64,000 bases of DNA from Treponema sp. GTDB taxonomy: Bacteria; Spirochaetota; Spirochaetia; Treponematales; Breznakiellaceae. Shown here piece after piece: positions 26,690 through 36,083 of this stretch (positions are counted from its first letter, which is position 1; the number at the start of each line of letters is the position of its first letter). A program made the translations under genes and the position numbers. The DNA lies in NCBI GenBank assembly GCA_009780855.1, contig WQZG01000004.1, positions 20,689 to 84,688 of the forward strand, in the 5' to 3' direction. The notes under the pieces are model-generated. The model did not search any database. It was not told the origin of the DNA and saw nothing but the letters and a program-made list of their open reading frames with translations.

Positions 26690-29021
26690 GCCCGTTATTC
26701 CGCAGTAATCCCCAGGTTTTTTTGGCGCTATCACAGCCAAGTATTTTTTCCAGCCCGCGGTAAAATTCTGCCGCTGCAATCGGACTGTCCGCAGCGGCAA
26801 GCAGGTTTGAAAAATCCGCGGCCTCTTTGTTATTTTTAACCGCGAACCTGCATTCTTTTAACCGCCATCTCCACTGTAAAATTTTTCCGTCTGCCGAATT
26901 GGGCGCGGAGCCCAAAAAAATTACCCTGGCGCCGTCGGCACTGACGCCGCCGGTTTTGGCACTGTTGGTTTTGGACTCTCCTGTTATGGTATCCGGGACG
27001 TGGTTCCTCTCCATGTTCCTGTCCCTGCCGTATTGGTCAAGAATTGACAGAACATAGTCCGGACCGACTGACGGAGGCTTTATTTTAAACGGAAAAGCTT
27101 CCTGCATCAAATGACTGTCCTGCGGCTGCAGCCCGTATCCGTCCATCCATGAGGCAAGCAGGCGTTCCAGGGGCAGGGAATACTTTTCAAATTTTTGTTC
27201 TCCCTTAAACGAAAGATCGTTTAGGCAAAAAGAATTGACGGGCGCGGCATTAACGGACAGACCCGGATGCAGGCCGTTTTGTTTTTCGGCATACAAACGC
27301 GAATGGCAGGTAAGGGTAAACTTGTGCCAAAAAGCGGAGTCCAGCAGGCCGTGGAAAAAAAACTGGCGGATAATTTCTGCTGAATCAATAATGTCTTCTT
27401 CGCTTTGATCCCAGTACCCAAAGATTAAATAAGCATGAACCAGAATACCGGCTTCCTTGAGCGCGGCGCAGAAATAAACCAGATCCCTGACAGTGACGCC
27501 CTTGTTGATGCTGCGCAATCCGGCATCGGTAACAGTTTCAAAACCCGCGGATACACCGACAAGACCGCCTGCCGCAAGTACGGCCGCGGCGTCAAAACTG
27601 AATGTTTTTTCCGGACGCACGTTCCCCCAAAAAACAAGGGGAAGACCGGCAGAGCGGTTATGCAGCGCGAATTTTATTAGGGAAGCCGGAGGAGCCGACT
27701 CGTCCACAAAATGTACGCCGCGGCAGCCGGTTTTATTTGCCTGACAGACAAGATGATCGAACAGGGCTTTTGGATCAACGGGGATAAAGTTTTTAATGTA
27801 ATCAAGACTTATGTCGCAGAAACCGCAGGAATGCCAGTAACAGCCGTGGGCGAGATAAGCTTTGAGCCAATGCCCGTCTGACCAGAGCCTGTGCATGGGA
27901 TTGGCGTCATCTACCGGGTAAAGGTATCTGGAAAAATCCAGACCGGTATAATCAGGGAAAATTGTTTTTACAGCTTCGTCATTTATGGATTTTGCCGCTT
28001 CGATGTCAATTTCGCGGTTTTCAAGAACCGAAACCAAATCGGCATAACCGCGGTCAAGCGAAAGGCGATCAAAATATTTAAAAAAACCGAATTTGTCAGC
28101 CTTGCTGTCAGCCTCGCCGCCAATAAACCGCAATTCCGTATTTACAAAACCGCCGCCAGCGGCTGTAATTACTTTTTTACCGAAACGTTTTTTGGCGGAA
28201 TCCGCGCAGACAAGGGCCGGGACAAAACAGCCCGGAAACGGAATTGTTATTCCAAGCAGAAGTTCCGCTCCGGATGGCAGCCGCTCCCATTCTTCTTCCA
28301 AAAAAGGACGGTAAAAATTTTCCATGACGTAGCTTTTTGTGTCATTTTCCAGTTTGTTAAAATCATTAAAATCCTGCGCGCCGGCGCCGGGATTATACCG
28401 TATCAGGCTGAACCCGCTGTCAAGCGCTGCCGTGATAAGATCCGCCAGGTCAGAGAGCATGTATGTGGCAAGAAGTCCGGCATGTTCAGGCAGGATCTGG
28501 CCGTTCATCCTGGCAATAAAAGCATCGGCTCGGGGGCCGCCGGGCAGGCTGCCGTTGGCAAGGGTCAAAAAATGCCCCCATTCCCTGTCATGTCCCTGCA
28601 GGAATAAAACAAGCCTGTCTATGCATGCAAGCCATAATTTTTCTTCTGATAAAAAACGGTTGATGATCGCCAGAAGGTTTTTGGGAAATGCCGCGCCGGA
28701 ACCAATGCCGGAACTAAGGCCGGAGCCGGAACCAATCCCGGACGCCGGTGTTCCAGTCCCGGTTATCTTTTTAATATCAGCGAAAATCCGTTCAAGGCCG
28801 GTCCGCGAAAATATACGTAAAAAAAGGCCGATCGAATGATCGCGCACAATTACTTTGTACCCGCGTTTTTCAAGAAATGCCCGCAGATAATAAACAGACG
28901 GATAAGGCCCGCTGAGCTGGACAAAAGGCGGCTGGACAAGGCAGACAGTCCGTTTACCCGGCAGAGCGGCCTTTACTTCTGCGGTCTCCGCTTCTGCAGC
29001 CTTCGTGCCGGCGGTCTTCAT
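26673..29021 (-). CDS. B12-binding-type radical SAM protein
   Basis: A 782-aa protein with an N-terminal cobalamin-binding-like Rossmann domain (VCLVQPPFVQLSGPYPSVYYL) and a central radical SAM domain whose cluster motif is GCYWHSCGFCD, i.e. CX4CX2C rather than CX3CX2C. The typical strand GVSAGFETV and a C-terminal accessory region follow. A Gly/Ser-rich stretch (ASGIGSGSGLSSGIGSG) is inserted around residues 95-113, coded by a CCGGA-type tandem repeat. Relatives act as methylases, cyclases or sulfur-inserting enzymes; the substrate is unknown. A small Cys-rich gene overlaps its start by 4 nt. Confidence 0.85.
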   Translation of the reverse strand: MKTAGTKAAEAETAEVKAALPGKRTVCLVQPPFVQLSGPYPSVYYLRAFLEKRGYKVIVRDHSIGLFLRIFSRTGLERIFADIKKITGTGTPASGIGSGSGLSSGIGSGAAFPKNLLAIINRFLSEEKLWLACIDRLVLFLQGHDREWGHFLTLANGSLPGGPRADAFIARMNGQILPEHAGLLATYMLSDLADLITAALDSGFSLIRYNPGAGAQDFNDFNKLENDTKSYVMENFYRPFLEEEWERLPSGAELLLGITIPFPGCFVPALVCADSAKKRFGKKVITAAGGGFVNTELRFIGGEADSKADKFGFFKYFDRLSLDRGYADLVSVLENREIDIEAAKSINDEAVKTIFPDYTGLDFSRYLYPVDDANPMHRLWSDGHWLKAYLAHGCYWHSCGFCDISLDYIKNFIPVDPKALFDHLVCQANKTGCRGVHFVDESAPPASLIKFALHNRSAGLPLVFWGNVRPEKTFSFDAAAVLAAGGLVGVSAGFETVTDAGLRSINKGVTVRDLVYFCAALKEAGILVHAYLIFGYWDQSEEDIIDSAEIIRQFFFHGLLDSAFWHKFTLTCHSRLYAEKQNGLHPGLSVNAAPVNSFCLNDLSFKGEQKFEKYSLPLERLLASWMDGYGLQPQDSHLMQEAFPFKIKPPSVGPDYVLSILDQYGRDRNMERNHVPDTITGESKTNSAKTGGVSADGARVIFLGSAPNSADGKILQWRWRLKECRFAVKNNKEAADFSNLLAAADSPIAAAEFYRGLEKILGCDSAKKTWGLLRNNGLSLLA

Positions 29022-29245
29022 TTTAACCCTTCCTTTTTATCAAAAAGAAAGCAGTGTTTACCGGTCGATAAAAATATCTCCATGGACGGCAGATTTTTAC
29101 ACTTGACGCCAAAGACAGTACATGAATGCGGAAAGGCAGGATCCCAGCTTATTTTAAAATGCCTGCATTGAAAACAGTTTGGGGCCTTAAGCGGCAGCTC
29201 ACGCTGCTGTGGCAGCCCGGAATCACGGTTATTTTTATCAGCCAT
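29018..29245 (-). CDS. small Cys-rich conserved protein, coupled to the radical SAM gene
   Basis: About 75 aa from the internal ATG (MADKNN), or 91 aa from the first ATG. The second half has CFQCRHFKISWDPAFPHSC, then KCKNLPS and GKHCFLF: a compact four-to-five-Cys arrangement like a zinc ribbon, resembling a short family seen in spirochaetes and deltaproteobacteria (recall, not searched). It overlaps the radical SAM start by 4 nt. The longer start would overlap the ptsI start codon on the other strand, so the shorter is preferred. Confidence 0.65.
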   Translation of the reverse strand: MADKNNRDSGLPQQRELPLKAPNCFQCRHFKISWDPAFPHSCTVFGVKCKNLPSMEIFLSTGKHCFLFDKKEGLK

Positions 29246-29292
29246 ATTTTCATTTGACAGATTAGCGCCCTTTGGATTATTCTTCAATAACA

Positions 29293-31041
29293 ATGAAAAA
29301 ACTTACGGGCGTTCCGGCTTCCGCGGGCAAAGCAATTGGGAAGGCTTATGTTTACGAGAGCGAGATTCTCCCGGAAATCAAGCGCTATACCATACTAAAA
29401 GATCAGCTTGAAGCCGAACTTAAACGCCTGGAAGCCGCTTATGACAAGGCGGAAAAAGAACTGCAGTCCATTCACAAAAAAGCTTTGGGCGAGGCTGCCG
29501 GACAGGCCGATATATTTGCGGCGCACATAATGATGATCCAGGATCCGGAAATCATGGATCAGGTTAAGACAGAAATAAAGCAAACACTGGAAAACGCCGA
29601 ATTTGTTGTCCGCAAAATTTACGGTAAACTGGCGCAGACAATGGAGGCGTCCGGGGACCCGATGTTCAGCGAGAGGGTAGCCGACATTAACGAAATCTCC
29701 GGGCATTTGCTAAGACAGCTTCTCCATGTACAGAAAAAAACTTTAAAAATACCTGATACTGATGTAATCGCGGCTGCCGATGACCTCTCGCCTTCCGAGA
29801 TTTTGGCCATGAATAAAAACCATGTCAAAGGCCTTGTTTTAAGAACGGGCGGCCGTACTTCACATATTGCGATCCTGGCAAGAACATTCAATATCCCGGC
29901 TGTAATGGGACTGGCTTCTTCCTTTGACGAAATTATGGACGGCAGCGAGCTCGCGATTGACGGAGACAGCGGCGCTGTATATATAGATCCCGGAAAGGAT
30001 GAACTGGAAAAATTCCGCAATTCCGTCTTTCATAATTCAAGCGCAGAAATTTCCGTAAAATCCGCCGGCCTCCCTGCGGAAACCAAAGACGGCCGCGGTG
30101 TTCTGCTCAAAGCCAACATAGAATTCCCGGAGGAAGCCGGGGCCGCATGCGGTTACGGAGCAATGGGCATCGGACTCTACCGTTCGGAATTCCTTTTCCT
30201 TGGTTCCGGCAAAGCCGCTGACGAAGAACAGCAGTATGCGGCTTACAGCAGCGTTTTAAAAACCATGGGTAAATTGCCGGTAACCATACGCACAGTGGAT
30301 ATCGGGGGAGATAAATTGCTGCCGGAGTTTGACAGCGGGGACGAAAAAAATCCCCTGCTGGGCTGGCGCGCAATCCGTTTTTCGCTTTCCAGGCCGCAGA
30401 TATTCAAAATCCAGCTAAGGGCTTTGCTGCGCGCCGGCGTAAACGGCAATGCCAGAATAATGTTTCCGCTGATTACAGGCATCGAAGAACTTGAAAAAGC
30501 CCTGGCCCTGCTGGAAGAAGCAAAGTCAGAATGTAAAAAACTCCGGCAGCCGATTGCGGAAAAAATTGAAACAGGAATAATGATTGAAGTGCCTTCGGCC
30601 GCGATTACCGCGGATCTGCTTGCGGAAAAATCGGATTTTTTTTCAATAGGTACCAATGATTTGATCCAATACACACTGGCCGTTGATCGCGGAAACGAAA
30701 AAGTAGATTACCTGGCCCAGCCCCTCCACCCGGCAATACTGCGATCAATTAAAATGACAATTGAAGCCGCCGGCAAAAAGGGCATTAAAACATCAATGTG
30801 CGGCGAAATGGCCGGCGACCCAAAACTGACGGCCGTGTTAATAGGTCTGGGGCTCGATGAATTAAGCATGACAGCTCCATCCATTCCGCTTGTAAAAAAA
30901 ATCATGAGGGAGCTTACCTCCGCCGAATGCGAAGATCTGGCAGGAGAATTGCTGGCCGGTAAAAGCGCAGCCGCAAACAGCGCACTGCTGCAGACCTGGA
31001 CCAACAAACGGCTTAAATCTGTTCCGGAGCTGGCTCAATGA
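29293..31041 (+). CDS. ptsI: phosphoenolpyruvate-protein phosphotransferase (PTS enzyme I)
   Basis: The first enzyme of the sugar PTS, passing phosphate from PEP to HPr. The 582-aa product has the phospho-His motif GGRTSHIAILAR (His about 190), the PEP-site GLYRSEFLFL, RTVDIGGDK and the C-terminal MCGEMAGDPKLT Cys loop. The track includes seven extra codons; MKKLTGVPASAGKAIG is the normal family start. No HPr or EII gene is in the window. It overlaps der by 4 nt. Confidence 0.95.
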   Translation: MKKLTGVPASAGKAIGKAYVYESEILPEIKRYTILKDQLEAELKRLEAAYDKAEKELQSIHKKALGEAAGQADIFAAHIMMIQDPEIMDQVKTEIKQTLENAEFVVRKIYGKLAQTMEASGDPMFSERVADINEISGHLLRQLLHVQKKTLKIPDTDVIAAADDLSPSEILAMNKNHVKGLVLRTGGRTSHIAILARTFNIPAVMGLASSFDEIMDGSELAIDGDSGAVYIDPGKDELEKFRNSVFHNSSAEISVKSAGLPAETKDGRGVLLKANIEFPEEAGAACGYGAMGIGLYRSEFLFLGSGKAADEEQQYAAYSSVLKTMGKLPVTIRTVDIGGDKLLPEFDSGDEKNPLLGWRAIRFSLSRPQIFKIQLRALLRAGVNGNARIMFPLITGIEELEKALALLEEAKSECKKLRQPIAEKIETGIMIEVPSAAITADLLAEKSDFFSIGTNDLIQYTLAVDRGNEKVDYLAQPLHPAILRSIKMTIEAAGKKGIKTSMCGEMAGDPKLTAVLIGLGLDELSMTAPSIPLVKKIMRELTSAECEDLAGELLAGKSAAANSALLQTWTNKRLKSVPELAQ

Positions 31042-32456
31042 TACCAATGGTTGTATTGGCCGGAAGGCCCAATGTCGGCAAATCAACTTTATTTAACAGG
31101 CTCCTGCATAAACGAAGGGCAATTACCGATCCGACGCCGGGCGTAACCCGCGATCCGATCAGCGCGGAAACACTGATCCGGGATGTAAAAATAAAACTTG
31201 TTGATACCGGCGGTTTTAAACTTGACAGGGACAGCAGCCCGGAAGGCTCCCTTGAGGCCGCAGTCGTAGAGCGGACCCTGGAGACAATAAAACAGGCCGA
31301 CCTGATCATCCTAATCCTGGAAGCCGGCGAAGTAACAGCGGAGGACGAAGAATTTATCGGCCTGCTGCGTCCGTATCAAAAAAAACTTTTGCCCGTTGTA
31401 AACAAATGCGAAGGCGGCCGCAGAGAAGCCGACGCGTGGAACCTCCTGTCATTAGGTTTTGAAAAAATCCTGATGATTTCCGCAGAGCACGGCGACAATA
31501 TAGGAGACCTGGAAGACACTATAGCAAGCCGTCTGGCAAAATATAAAATTTCCGGTTCCGCAAATAATCCGGATTCACAATCCGGTATTCCCAATTTTAT
31601 CCGTATAGCGCTGCTTGGCAAACCAAACACGGGCAAATCCACCCTTTCCAACAGGCTCACAGCCTCAGCCGCTTCGATTGTTACCGATATTCCCGGTACG
31701 ACCCGCGATGTCGTGGAAGGAACTTTTTCCTGGAAAAACAGGAACTTTTTGGTACTTGATACGGCAGGAATCCGGCGCAAAACCAAAGTTACAGAAAATA
31801 TCGAATACTACTCGGTTAACCGCGCCATTAAAACAATTGATGAAGCGGAAATTGTCTTTTTGATAATTGACGCGCAGGAAGGCCTTACAGATCAGGACAA
31901 AAAGATCGCCGCGCTCGCGCACGAAAAGGGCCGCGGGATAATTCTTATTCTCAATAAATGGGACGCGATGCCCCAGATTAAAAACGCCTTTGCAGCCGCG
32001 GAGGACAGGGTGCGATTTCTTTTCCCCAAAATGGAATACGCCCCGGTGATAGGCATCAGCGCCAGGGACGGAACAAATACCGACAAACTGCTGGACATTG
32101 CAATCCGCATGTACGGCCAGCTTAACCGCCGCATAGAAACCGCAGAACTCAACCGGGCAGTGGAAAGATGGATGGCCGAATACCCGCCGCCGGTCGGCAG
32201 GCAGACACATTTTAAGATTCGGTACGCGGTTCAATTATCAGCCAATCCGGTAAAGTTCGTGTTTTTTGTCTCCCGCAAACAGGCTGTTACCGAACCGTAT
32301 ACAGCTTATCTGCGCAACAGGGTACGGAAAGATCTTGGATTTTCTTTAATACCGGTTGAGATAGAAATAAGGGCGTCGTCCGACAAAGCCGATCCCAACA
32401 GGGCCAATTACAATAAAACCAATTCCGGCAGGGCCTCAAGATTCAGGCGGAATTAA
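31038..32456 (+). CDS. der: ribosome-assembly GTPase Der
   Basis: An essential double-GTPase for 50S assembly. The 472-aa protein has two G domains (GRPNVGKST and GKPNTGKST P-loops; DTGGF and DTAGI; NKCE in place of NKxD in the first domain and NKWD in the second) and a KH-like C-terminal domain. The tail (SSDKADPNRANYNKTNSG) is longer and more polar than usual. It overlaps ptsI by 4 nt. Confidence 0.96.
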   Translation: MIPMVVLAGRPNVGKSTLFNRLLHKRRAITDPTPGVTRDPISAETLIRDVKIKLVDTGGFKLDRDSSPEGSLEAAVVERTLETIKQADLIILILEAGEVTAEDEEFIGLLRPYQKKLLPVVNKCEGGRREADAWNLLSLGFEKILMISAEHGDNIGDLEDTIASRLAKYKISGSANNPDSQSGIPNFIRIALLGKPNTGKSTLSNRLTASAASIVTDIPGTTRDVVEGTFSWKNRNFLVLDTAGIRRKTKVTENIEYYSVNRAIKTIDEAEIVFLIIDAQEGLTDQDKKIAALAHEKGRGIILILNKWDAMPQIKNAFAAAEDRVRFLFPKMEYAPVIGISARDGTNTDKLLDIAIRMYGQLNRRIETAELNRAVERWMAEYPPPVGRQTHFKIRYAVQLSANPVKFVFFVSRKQAVTEPYTAYLRNRVRKDLGFSLIPVEIEIRASSDKADPNRANYNKTNSGRASRFRRN

Positions 32457-32458
32457 GA

Positions 32459-32794
32459 ATGGCCGTTTATACCATGACGGGAGTCAGCGAACTGCTTAAT
32501 GTTAAGCCCCATGTGATCCGTTATTGGGAACAGGAGATTCCCCTTATACGGAGCGGAAGGGACACCTACGGCCGCAGGATTTATTCCGGCAGGGATCTGC
32601 AGATTTTGCTAAGGCTGCGGCACCTGCTTTATAACCGCAGGTTTACCCTGGAAGGCGCAAAAGAAGAACTGTACCGGGAAATGACAGGAAGCGATCAGGA
32701 TTTACACAGCCGGATTTCCCAGCTGCGTTCCGAGCTTCTCCATATTTATTTCTTACTGAAAGAAAAGAATGATGAATCTGTTCCAGCCTCTTGA
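32459..32794 (+). CDS. MerR-family transcriptional regulator (short)
   Basis: A 111-aa protein with an N-terminal MerR winged helix (TGVSELLNVKPHVIRYWEQEIPLI; YSGRDLQILLRLRHLL) and a short coiled-coil helix. No Cys-rich or ligand domain follows, so it may be a constitutive or partner-controlled regulator. It lies 2 nt after der and overlaps the next gene by 26 nt. Short MerR proteins of this kind near translation genes are common in spirochaetes and deltaproteobacteria. Confidence 0.85.
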   Translation: MAVYTMTGVSELLNVKPHVIRYWEQEIPLIRSGRDTYGRRIYSGRDLQILLRLRHLLYNRRFTLEGAKEELYREMTGSDQDLHSRISQLRSELLHIYFLLKEKNDESVPAS

Positions 32795-34067
32795 ACCTAA
32801 AACCAGCGCGCTTCTTGACGGACTCCTTAATACTGTTGAAAAAACATTCCCGCTGCCCCGCCGTTTTGCCGGCGGCCTCCCAATGGATATAAGGGATCTG
32901 TCATCGCTGTTCACATCAAACCGCAGCGAACGCGGACATTCATACCTTGGTAAACCAAATCTGCTTTCAGCATACCTCAGATACTTCCTGCCGTGGAATG
33001 TGTTCAGACTCTGCAGACTCCTGGAGTCCATTCCCCTGGAATTAAAAGACGGAGACCTGGTTTTTGACATCGGTTCTGGTCCGCTCACATTGACAATCGC
33101 GCTCTGGATTTGCCGGCCGGATCTCCGCGATATGTCCCTGCGTTTTGTGTGTCTTGACCGGACTCCGGCTGTTCTTGAGGCGGGGAAAAAACTATTCGCG
33201 GCCCTTGCCGGAAAAAATAAATGGGAAATAGCAGCCATAAAAGGTGAACTGATAAAAAATAATTTTAAAATAAAGACCAACGGCAAAGCCGTTTTTATTC
33301 ATCCTTCAAAAATATTAAGAGGCAAAAGCGCGGCCCTTGTTACGGCCATTAATGTATTCAACGAAATTTATTGGGACTTTTCCCCGGCAGATTCTGAAGG
33401 GCAAAAAACCATAACCGTACAGGCAGCCTCGGTTCTTGCCTCCTGCGCTGGAACCAATGACAGCCGCGTACTGGTTGTGGAACCCGGTATTCCGCGCTCC
33501 GGCGAATTTATTACCGGCCTGCGATCCACTCTTGCCCGGGATGGATTTAAAATTTATGCTCCGTGTTTACACATGGAAGCCTGTCCTTTCCCGGGCGGTA
33601 TGTTAAAGGGGAAAAAGGCCAAATGGTGCCACTTCCCGTTTGATACAGATGACGCCCCGCAAAAGCTGCAAAAGCTGTCGGACTCCGCCGGTATACCAAA
33701 GGAGAGGGCAGTCCTAAGTTTTTTATATGCCGGGAAAATTGAGGAAACCGAAAAAACCGGTAAAAATCCGGCGGCCAAAAAAATGCCCGGAGATTCAGGC
33801 CGGCAAACCGGCGCGTTAACAGACGCCAAACTGCCGGTCAGAATTTTATCAGATCCCTTCCCGGCAGGCAGACTTGAAGGCCCACGTACATTGTACGCGG
33901 GGCGAACATTATACGCGAGGTATGCGTGTTCGGTAAAAGGAGCGGTCATGGTAACAGCCCCGGCCGATAAAATAAATTTTATGTACCCCGGCGATATTAT
34001 TAAAGTAAGATTAACCGGTAGAATAGATGAAAAAAGCGGCGCGCTAAACGGAGAACCGGAATTATGA
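32769..34067 (+). CDS. Rsm22-like ribosomal small-subunit methyltransferase-family protein
   Basis: A 432-aa protein with a SAM-binding motif (LVFDIGSGPLTLTIAL, about residue 96) and the Rsm22 signature in its C-terminal half: CPFPGGMLKGKKAKWCHFPF followed by a basic segment ending in LSFLYAGK. Rsm22 proteins act in small-subunit assembly, best known from mitochondria. The Cys residues may hold an Fe-S cluster. The start is either of two adjacent ATG codons (32769/32772). It overlaps the MerR gene by 26 nt and vanY by 4 nt. Confidence 0.75.
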   Translation: MMNLFQPLEPKTSALLDGLLNTVEKTFPLPRRFAGGLPMDIRDLSSLFTSNRSERGHSYLGKPNLLSAYLRYFLPWNVFRLCRLLESIPLELKDGDLVFDIGSGPLTLTIALWICRPDLRDMSLRFVCLDRTPAVLEAGKKLFAALAGKNKWEIAAIKGELIKNNFKIKTNGKAVFIHPSKILRGKSAALVTAINVFNEIYWDFSPADSEGQKTITVQAASVLASCAGTNDSRVLVVEPGIPRSGEFITGLRSTLARDGFKIYAPCLHMEACPFPGGMLKGKKAKWCHFPFDTDDAPQKLQKLSDSAGIPKERAVLSFLYAGKIEETEKTGKNPAAKKMPGDSGRQTGALTDAKLPVRILSDPFPAGRLEGPRTLYAGRTLYARYACSVKGAVMVTAPADKINFMYPGDIIKVRLTGRIDEKSGALNGEPEL

Positions 34068-34990
34068 AACATACCGGCAGATTTTTTTTATTCGATTTTT
34101 TTTTAATAATAATGCTTTTAACAATATTGTTTTCCTGTTCAAAGAAAACAGCCAAACCTGCTGCGGATATCGAGGCAGCCGCTGGTTTTAAAATGGTATC
34201 TGATATTCAAACAACCGCGGGCAAAAAAACGGAAACCGTGAGAGAAAATTTTATTGACGATTACTGGAGCCCGACTATCGAAATGGCCGGACTGCCGGAT
34301 TCGTTGAGGGATAAAATATTGGCGTATCTTGTGCAGGGGCCGGATTTTGCGATGGAACTTGTAACGCTTTTGGATTTGGATCCCGGCCTTACTCTCTTGG
34401 TGGACAAACAGCACAGTCTGGAAAGAGATTACGTTCCCGCAGATTTGGTCGAATTAAAAGCCGGCCAATACAGGGTAAGCAGAGCAGGCCTGATGCTCCG
34501 CCAACCGGCGGCGGAATCCCTGGCTGCAATGGCCGCGGCTGCGCGGCTGGACGGAGTTGTACTTGAAGCCGCCTCAACTTATCGTTCCTACGATTACCAG
34601 GAAGAAGTTTATAACCGCAACATCCGCGAGCTGGGGCAGCAGCAGGCGGACAGGGAATCAGCAAAACCGGGGAAAAGCCAGCATCAGCTTGGCCTGGCTG
34701 TTGATTTTTACCCGATTGACGACGCTTTTGCGCAGACCCCGGCTTCGGCATGGCTGCAAAAAAACGCTGCCCAATTCGGATGGTCTTTATCGTTTCCGCA
34801 GAACCTTGAAGAGGTAACCGGTTACCGCTGGGAAAGCTGGCACTACCGTTACCTGGGCCCCGAACTGGCGGATTTTGTTAATAAATATTTTGACGGCATC
34901 CAGCAATACGCCATGCAATTTATAAACGCGTGGAAATTACAGTCAGGCGGCACTGTCAATCAGGCAGCTCTGAACATCAGACAGCCCTGA
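34064..34990 (+). CDS. VanY-type D-Ala-D-Ala carboxypeptidase, lipoprotein
   Basis: A 308-aa peptidoglycan peptidase. The N-terminus is a lipoprotein signal with lipobox LFSC (Cys about 26). The peptidase domain has the VanY/DdcY motifs STYRSYDYQ, SQHQLGLAVDFYP (His and Asp zinc ligands) and WHYRYLGPE (catalytic Glu/His region WESWHY). It would trim muropeptides from the outer face of the inner membrane. It is the last gene of the ptsI-der-merR-rsm22 run and ends 14 nt inside the convergent gene. Confidence 0.9.
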   Translation: MKHTGRFFLFDFFLIIMLLTILFSCSKKTAKPAADIEAAAGFKMVSDIQTTAGKKTETVRENFIDDYWSPTIEMAGLPDSLRDKILAYLVQGPDFAMELVTLLDLDPGLTLLVDKQHSLERDYVPADLVELKAGQYRVSRAGLMLRQPAAESLAAMAAAARLDGVVLEAASTYRSYDYQEEVYNRNIRELGQQQADRESAKPGKSQHQLGLAVDFYPIDDAFAQTPASAWLQKNAAQFGWSLSFPQNLEEVTGYRWESWHYRYLGPELADFVNKYFDGIQQYAMQFINAWKLQSGGTVNQAALNIRQP

Positions 34991-35993
34991 ACCGCGCGGA
35001 ATAATCCCTTAGCCGTTTTAATACTTCAATGGCTTCTTCTTTTGAATCGGCCTTGCCAAGCAGAACGGCCCTGGATCGAAAATCATGATACCCGTTCATG
35101 TCCGGTCCCCGCAGCCATAACGGCGGGCCGTCCCTAAAAAATACCGACGCTTCCCTGGCGGCATTCTCAATGTTATGATGCGGGCTGAAATTAAAAAGTG
35201 TTAATCCGGGAATGGATTTTAATAAACCCCATTGATGTTTGGCGTCGGCGCAGCAGTGGATCCCGATTTTTCCGCCGTATTGTGCGGAAAGCCTGCAAAG
35301 CAAAGGCCAGGCGAATTCTTTGAATTGCCCGGCGCTAATGGAACCGATTTCATCTTCGGAAAGCGTAATTCCATAGGGCATATAATAGGCAGGATAGTGC
35401 GCTATAAATTCTTTTCCAAAAGTTTTAAACCATAAATCAAGAAACTGGGTAAGAAGCAGGTAAACCATTTCCATTAGATCTTTGACCGCCTGCGGCTCAT
35501 CGATCATGGCCGAATAAAAATCGGTTTTATCCCAGATTATCGCGGCAATATCCAGCGGGCTCTGAATATCCGGAAGCTGGATCATTGCCAGGGGCGCAGC
35601 TTTCTTTAATTTTAAACCGAACTCCAGAATCTTCATTAGGGATGAACTCTCCAGTTCCGGTTGTTTTATTTTTAACAAATCATTGGCGCAAAATACACAC
35701 GGACGGGCATAGGGATTGGTATCCCCGGGATATAAAACAGGGCAGCCAAAGGCTTCAGCAAAAATATGGGTTCCGGTATTAAGACTGACATGGGGAATCA
35801 AATCGTCATCAAGCCAGTCCAGACTGTCCAGCATTAAGCGGCAGCGGCGTATGTTCCAGTCAAAAAATTCGTTCATATCAGGTGATTTTAGGAACGGCGC
35901 TGTTCCATAATCCTTCTGTTCAATAACCACAGCGGTCCGTTCTTTGCCTTGATACAAATCCAGCCATTTTTGCTTTTTTTTACCAATATCCAT
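34977..35993 (-). CDS. uroporphyrinogen decarboxylase-superfamily protein, third and divergent
   Basis: A 338-aa URO-D-like protein, not closely related to the two in the GH2 operon. It has GIHCCADAKHQWGLL where the others have HxCG, but no APTHQ block at the end; instead it ends with RGPDMNGYHDFRSRAV. It stands alone, with a GGGAG ribosome site, opposite nrdJ. A TGTC-N9-GACA imperfect palindrome lies 34-50 bp upstream of its start. The substrate is unknown. Confidence 0.7.
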   Translation of the reverse strand: MDIGKKKQKWLDLYQGKERTAVVIEQKDYGTAPFLKSPDMNEFFDWNIRRCRLMLDSLDWLDDDLIPHVSLNTGTHIFAEAFGCPVLYPGDTNPYARPCVFCANDLLKIKQPELESSSLMKILEFGLKLKKAAPLAMIQLPDIQSPLDIAAIIWDKTDFYSAMIDEPQAVKDLMEMVYLLLTQFLDLWFKTFGKEFIAHYPAYYMPYGITLSEDEIGSISAGQFKEFAWPLLCRLSAQYGGKIGIHCCADAKHQWGLLKSIPGLTLFNFSPHHNIENAAREASVFFRDGPPLWLRGPDMNGYHDFRSRAVLLGKADSKEEAIEVLKRLRDYSARFRAV

Positions 35994-36026
35994 AAAATCT
36001 CCCTGGTTTTATAATTAATGTTTGTC

Positions 36027-36043
36027 TACATTATGGACAGACA
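36027..36043. promoter_or_regulatory. imperfect palindrome upstream of the third URO-D-like gene
   Basis: The sequence TGTCTACATTATGGACA has TGTC/GACA ends and near-symmetric flanks, in the shared upstream region of the URO-D-like gene and nrdJ. It could be an operator but stands alone. Confidence 0.25.
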
Positions 36044-36083
36044 CTAATTATACAAAAATTTTAATAAAAAATCAATTTTGTAC

